Shown here in pieces: positions 15,391 through 17,091 of a stretch of DNA of 17,091 nt. Below the pieces are notes generated by a model. It saw only the letters and a list, made by a program, of their open reading frames with translations. It did no database searches and was not told where the DNA came from. Within the stretch, counting starts at the first letter, position 1. Every line of letters starts with the position of its first letter. Position numbers and translations under genes: made by a program. Source of the DNA: UBA1858 sp045105615 (GTDB lineage Bacteria > Pseudomonadota > Gammaproteobacteria > UBA4575); contig JBGCDS010000043.1 of assembly GCA_045105615.1 (NCBI GenBank), positions 1-17,091 on the forward strand, given 5' to 3'.

Positions 15391-15414
15391 TGATCTACGC
15401 AATTTGCGTTATCA
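15391..15414. promoter_or_regulatory. Interrupted palindrome upstream of the accessory cassette
   Basis: The core ACGCAA-T-TTGCGT is a perfect 6-bp inverted repeat, flanked by TGAT on the left and ATCA on the right. It ends 28 nt before the ATG of the first cassette gene, a typical place for an operator. No regulator is encoded nearby. Confidence 0.4.
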
Positions 15415-15442
15415 TTAAGCTTTGAAATCTGGTTGGGTTCGT

Positions 15443-15787
15443 ATGAAAATATTCACTGTAATTCTATTGCTATTTAGTATCGAGATATTTGCCGAAGATA
15501 AAGTTTTAACCTTTCAGGTAGCAGGCAAGCTTTATGAATATTGTCAGTCTGAAAATTTTGAATTGACGGCATACTGTTATGGTGCTCTTACAGCTATTGC
15601 TGATGCTGAAATTGTTAACCATGTAACATTCGATAGGCCACTAAGTTTTTGCATTCCAAGTGGGGTGGAACCGAGTCAGCTTAGCAAGGTATACCTCAAT
15701 TACATGGATGATAATCCACAGGAATTACATAAAGTTGGAGCGGTAGCGGTTATGAATTCATTTGAAAAAGCTTTTCCTTGCAAATAA
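15443..15787 (+). CDS. Secreted four-cysteine Rap1a/Tai-like protein
   Basis: This is a 114-residue protein with a short signal peptide (cleavage IFA/ED, Ala17). The mature part has Cys34, Cys45, Cys70 and Cys113, the FCIPSGV motif, a Val..Tyr segment followed by NPQELHKVGA, and a terminal FPC. This is a good match to the Rap1a/Tai pattern, better than the paralogue at 4205. I start at ATG 15443; an in-frame TTG at 15422 would put extra charged residues before the signal peptide. Its stop overlaps the next start (TAATG). Family members include periplasmic immunity proteins, but no cognate amidase toxin is visible here. Confidence 0.65.
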   Translation: MKIFTVILLLFSIEIFAEDKVLTFQVAGKLYEYCQSENFELTAYCYGALTAIADAEIVNHVTFDRPLSFCIPSGVEPSQLSKVYLNYMDDNPQELHKVGAVAVMNSFEKAFPCK

Positions 15788-16089
15788 TGCGCATCCTAAA
15801 TACCTTCCAAGACCTAGACATGATTGAGCAACTGCACCCAACCTGTGCCGACTGTGGTCACCAAGGTTATCCGCTGCACAACTATAAAGAAACCGACAGC
15901 ATCCTAGACTATAAGAATAGAATGGTGTGCTTTAAGTGTCGCAGTAGGAATACCAGCTTAACGATGGTGAGCAATTACTACATGGCGGGATTGGATCGCA
16001 GACGGCAGGCATGGTTTTCTAATGATCTGCGTGGGCCGATTGAAGTGATTAACATGAGACCAATTTCATTCAAGGGACAGGTGAGTTAA
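15787..16089 (+). CDS. Small zinc-ribbon protein, unknown function
   Basis: This is a 100-residue protein with no signal peptide. Two CxxC knuckles (CADCGH near residue 20 and CFKC near 48) should bind one zinc. The region after them is basic and aromatic (SNYYMAGLDRRRQAWF). I do not recognise the family. The ATG overlaps the preceding stop as TAATG, and its own stop overlaps the next start the same way, so the three genes are very probably one translationally coupled operon. Its base composition looks slightly more GC-rich than its neighbours by eye. Confidence 0.6.
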   Translation: MRILNTFQDLDMIEQLHPTCADCGHQGYPLHNYKETDSILDYKNRMVCFKCRSRNTSLTMVSNYYMAGLDRRRQAWFSNDLRGPIEVINMRPISFKGQVS

Positions 16090-16493
16090 TGAGTGATACT
16101 TCTGATGTATATAGCAAGTATGCGATTGGTATATCTATTATTGCTATTTTATTATCTGGTGCATCATTTGCTTATTCGATTTATATAGATAGTAAATCGT
16201 CTTCTAATGCCGCATATAGGCTAGATGTGCAAAAGACTATTATTGAGGTTAGATTGCGTACTTCCGAAAGACTCTGCGGTGCTATGCCCGAATCTTGTGA
16301 GCGGTTAAATCAATTATTTGAGGCTGATTTAGCTAAATATGTAGAATACGTTGAGTCAGAGAAAGCTCATTTAGATGGCGAGACATATGAGTCAATTGTG
16401 ACAGATATAATTGATTATGAGCTCAGATCGTCAGAAGCATTAGCATTAGGCTTATCAAACAATATTATTGAAAGTGAAGACAAAGACAAGTAA
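16089..16493 (+). CDS. Single-pass membrane protein, unknown function
   Basis: This is a 134-residue protein with one N-terminal transmembrane helix (about 11-34) after a short polar segment. A largely helical, acidic soluble part follows, with two cysteines (CGAMPESC) and many Glu. With no cleavage site after the helix it is probably anchored with its C-terminal part outside or inside the membrane; topology is undecided. It is the third gene of the TAATG-coupled cassette. It converges on the minus-strand gene ending at 16494 with no gap. No family recognised. Confidence 0.55.
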   Translation: MSDTSDVYSKYAIGISIIAILLSGASFAYSIYIDSKSSSNAAYRLDVQKTIIEVRLRTSERLCGAMPESCERLNQLFEADLAKYVEYVESEKAHLDGETYESIVTDIIDYELRSSEALALGLSNNIIESEDKDK

Positions 16494-16712
16494 TCACACC
16501 ACCTGCAACCCATTTTTATCGTCCATCACTGTCACAGTAAAGTCACTAACGGGATTTTCTTTATTATTCTGATAGGTCAGAGACTCACCAACCTTTAAGC
16601 GCTTTATTACACGCGACCCATCTTCATGAATAAACGTTAACACGGTGAGACTTTCCACCGCGCTAACTGTAAATGAATCTTGGTAGTCAAACTTTTTTGT
16701 TACTTTGCCCAT
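16494..16712 (-). CDS. Small protein downstream of a phage tape-measure remnant
   Basis: This is a 72-residue, beta-rich protein with no cysteine, signal peptide or membrane segment. Its ATG overlaps the stop of the tape-measure remnant (TAATG), the coupling typical of phage tail operons, so I infer a tail-associated origin. I do not recognise the family. The genes that would normally follow in a tail operon are missing, because the opposite-strand cassette abuts its stop codon. It may be intact but stranded. Confidence 0.5.
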   Translation of the reverse strand: MGKVTKKFDYQDSFTVSAVESLTVLTFIHEDGSRVIKRLKVGESLTYQNNKENPVSDFTVTVMDDKNGLQVV

Positions 16713-16963
16713 TAACGCTGCCCTAGTGATCGATTGATATCAAATTGCTGACCGATGCTTTGACTAATGCCACCGCCGCCATCGATATCGTCTTGAACGA
16801 TCTTGCGAATCATAATTTCAATTTCACGGCGTCCACCTTGATTATTTTCCTGAACTCTCACTTCATTTTGATCTGAGTTTTGATTGATGATCTTAATGTC
16901 GTTAACGACGTTGGCTGCACCACCGCCTAATTGATGGTTAGGAATGACTGAGGTACTGACAAG
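16712..16963 (-). pseudogene. C-terminal remnant of a phage tail tape-measure protein
   Basis: An 83-residue open stretch is preceded by an in-frame TAA (16964-16966) and has no start codon before an internal Met51. Its content resembles the C-terminus of lambda-like tape-measure proteins. It has a GGGAANVVNDIKIINQ segment, a VRVQENNQGGRREIEIMI block, and a final GGGGISQS and LGQR end. Full-length members are many hundreds of residues, so nearly all of the gene is missing. It is evidence of a decayed prophage here. Confidence 0.6.
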
Positions 16964-17003
16964 TTAACTTCTTTAGATCAGCAAAATCAAAGTAAAATAT
17001 CTT

Positions 17004-17091
17004 TTATAAAGCAGTTACATATTTCCAAGACGCAAAAGCATTGTCTCTAAATATTCGATAATGCTTAGCAGAGACTAAATGACGACCAAGA
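17004..17091 (-). CDS. Possible C-terminal end of a gene running off the window
   Basis: A minus-strand frame is open from the window edge to TAA at 17004-17006, giving 28 residues with a plausible mix (HYRIFRDNAFASWKYV). It is too short for any family call and could be chance. Confidence 0.25.
   Translation of the reverse strand, partial: LGRHLVSAKHYRIFRDNAFASWKYVTAL

Larger units (their letters stand above)
15064..15442. other. Gene-free junction between tRNA-Ser and the accessory cassette
   Basis: No protein gene is supported in these 379 nt. They contain the hairpin at 15136-15160, the tRNA-Lys fragment, the tandem 11-bp repeat and the interrupted palindrome, each listed separately. The remainder is A/T-rich with no further structure that I can support. 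Confidence 0.5.

Overview
The window reads as a chromosomal segment of an AT-rich gammaproteobacterium, probably marine. The evidence is a rhombosortase with a GlyGly-CTERM substrate, a DUF1820 protein, a long-form (about 530-residue) isocitrate lyase, an E. coli-type NADP isocitrate dehydrogenase and RraA. I cannot name a genus from sequence alone.

Layout. 1-1159 (+): the end of a branched-chain-amino-acid-type (HAAT) ABC transporter operon, with the C-terminus of the binding protein, a strong intercistronic hairpin and a LivF-like ATPase. 1203-4579: a secretion/processing module. A rhombosortase (-) lies head-to-head with an ADAM-like metalloprotease (+) that carries a GlyGly-CTERM tail, followed by a DUF6174 secreted protein (8-nt overlap) and a four-cysteine Rap1a/Tai-like secreted protein. 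4588-8619 (-): an RraA-family protein, an MBL-fold hydrolase and a large RND/MMPL-type exporter, probably transcribed in that order. 8620-8968: a 349-nt divergent intergenic region with a hairpin. 8969-12105 (+): isocitrate lyase (aceA) then NADP-isocitrate dehydrogenase (icd), the two enzymes that compete for isocitrate. 12146-14946 (+): an OmpR-type response regulator, an Hpt-pseudoREC-pseudoREC-GGDEF diguanylate cyclase and a DUF1820 protein. 14974-15063: tRNA-Ser(GGA).

Right of the tRNA-Ser the character changes to accessory DNA. It holds the 3' fragment of a tRNA-Lys(UUU) gene, a tandem 11-bp repeat, an interrupted palindrome, and a compact three-gene cassette joined by TAATG stop/start overlaps (Rap1a/Tai-like protein, zinc-ribbon protein, single-TM protein). 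On the opposite strand are the tail end of a phage tape-measure gene and a 72-residue downstream partner. I read this as the scarred edge of an integrated element or prophage.

The best-supported functional unit is the rhombosortase next to its predicted substrate. The least-explained parts are the multidomain diguanylate cyclase, the tRNA-Lys scar, and the small coupled cassette. No CRISPR array, insertion sequence or complete integrase is visible.
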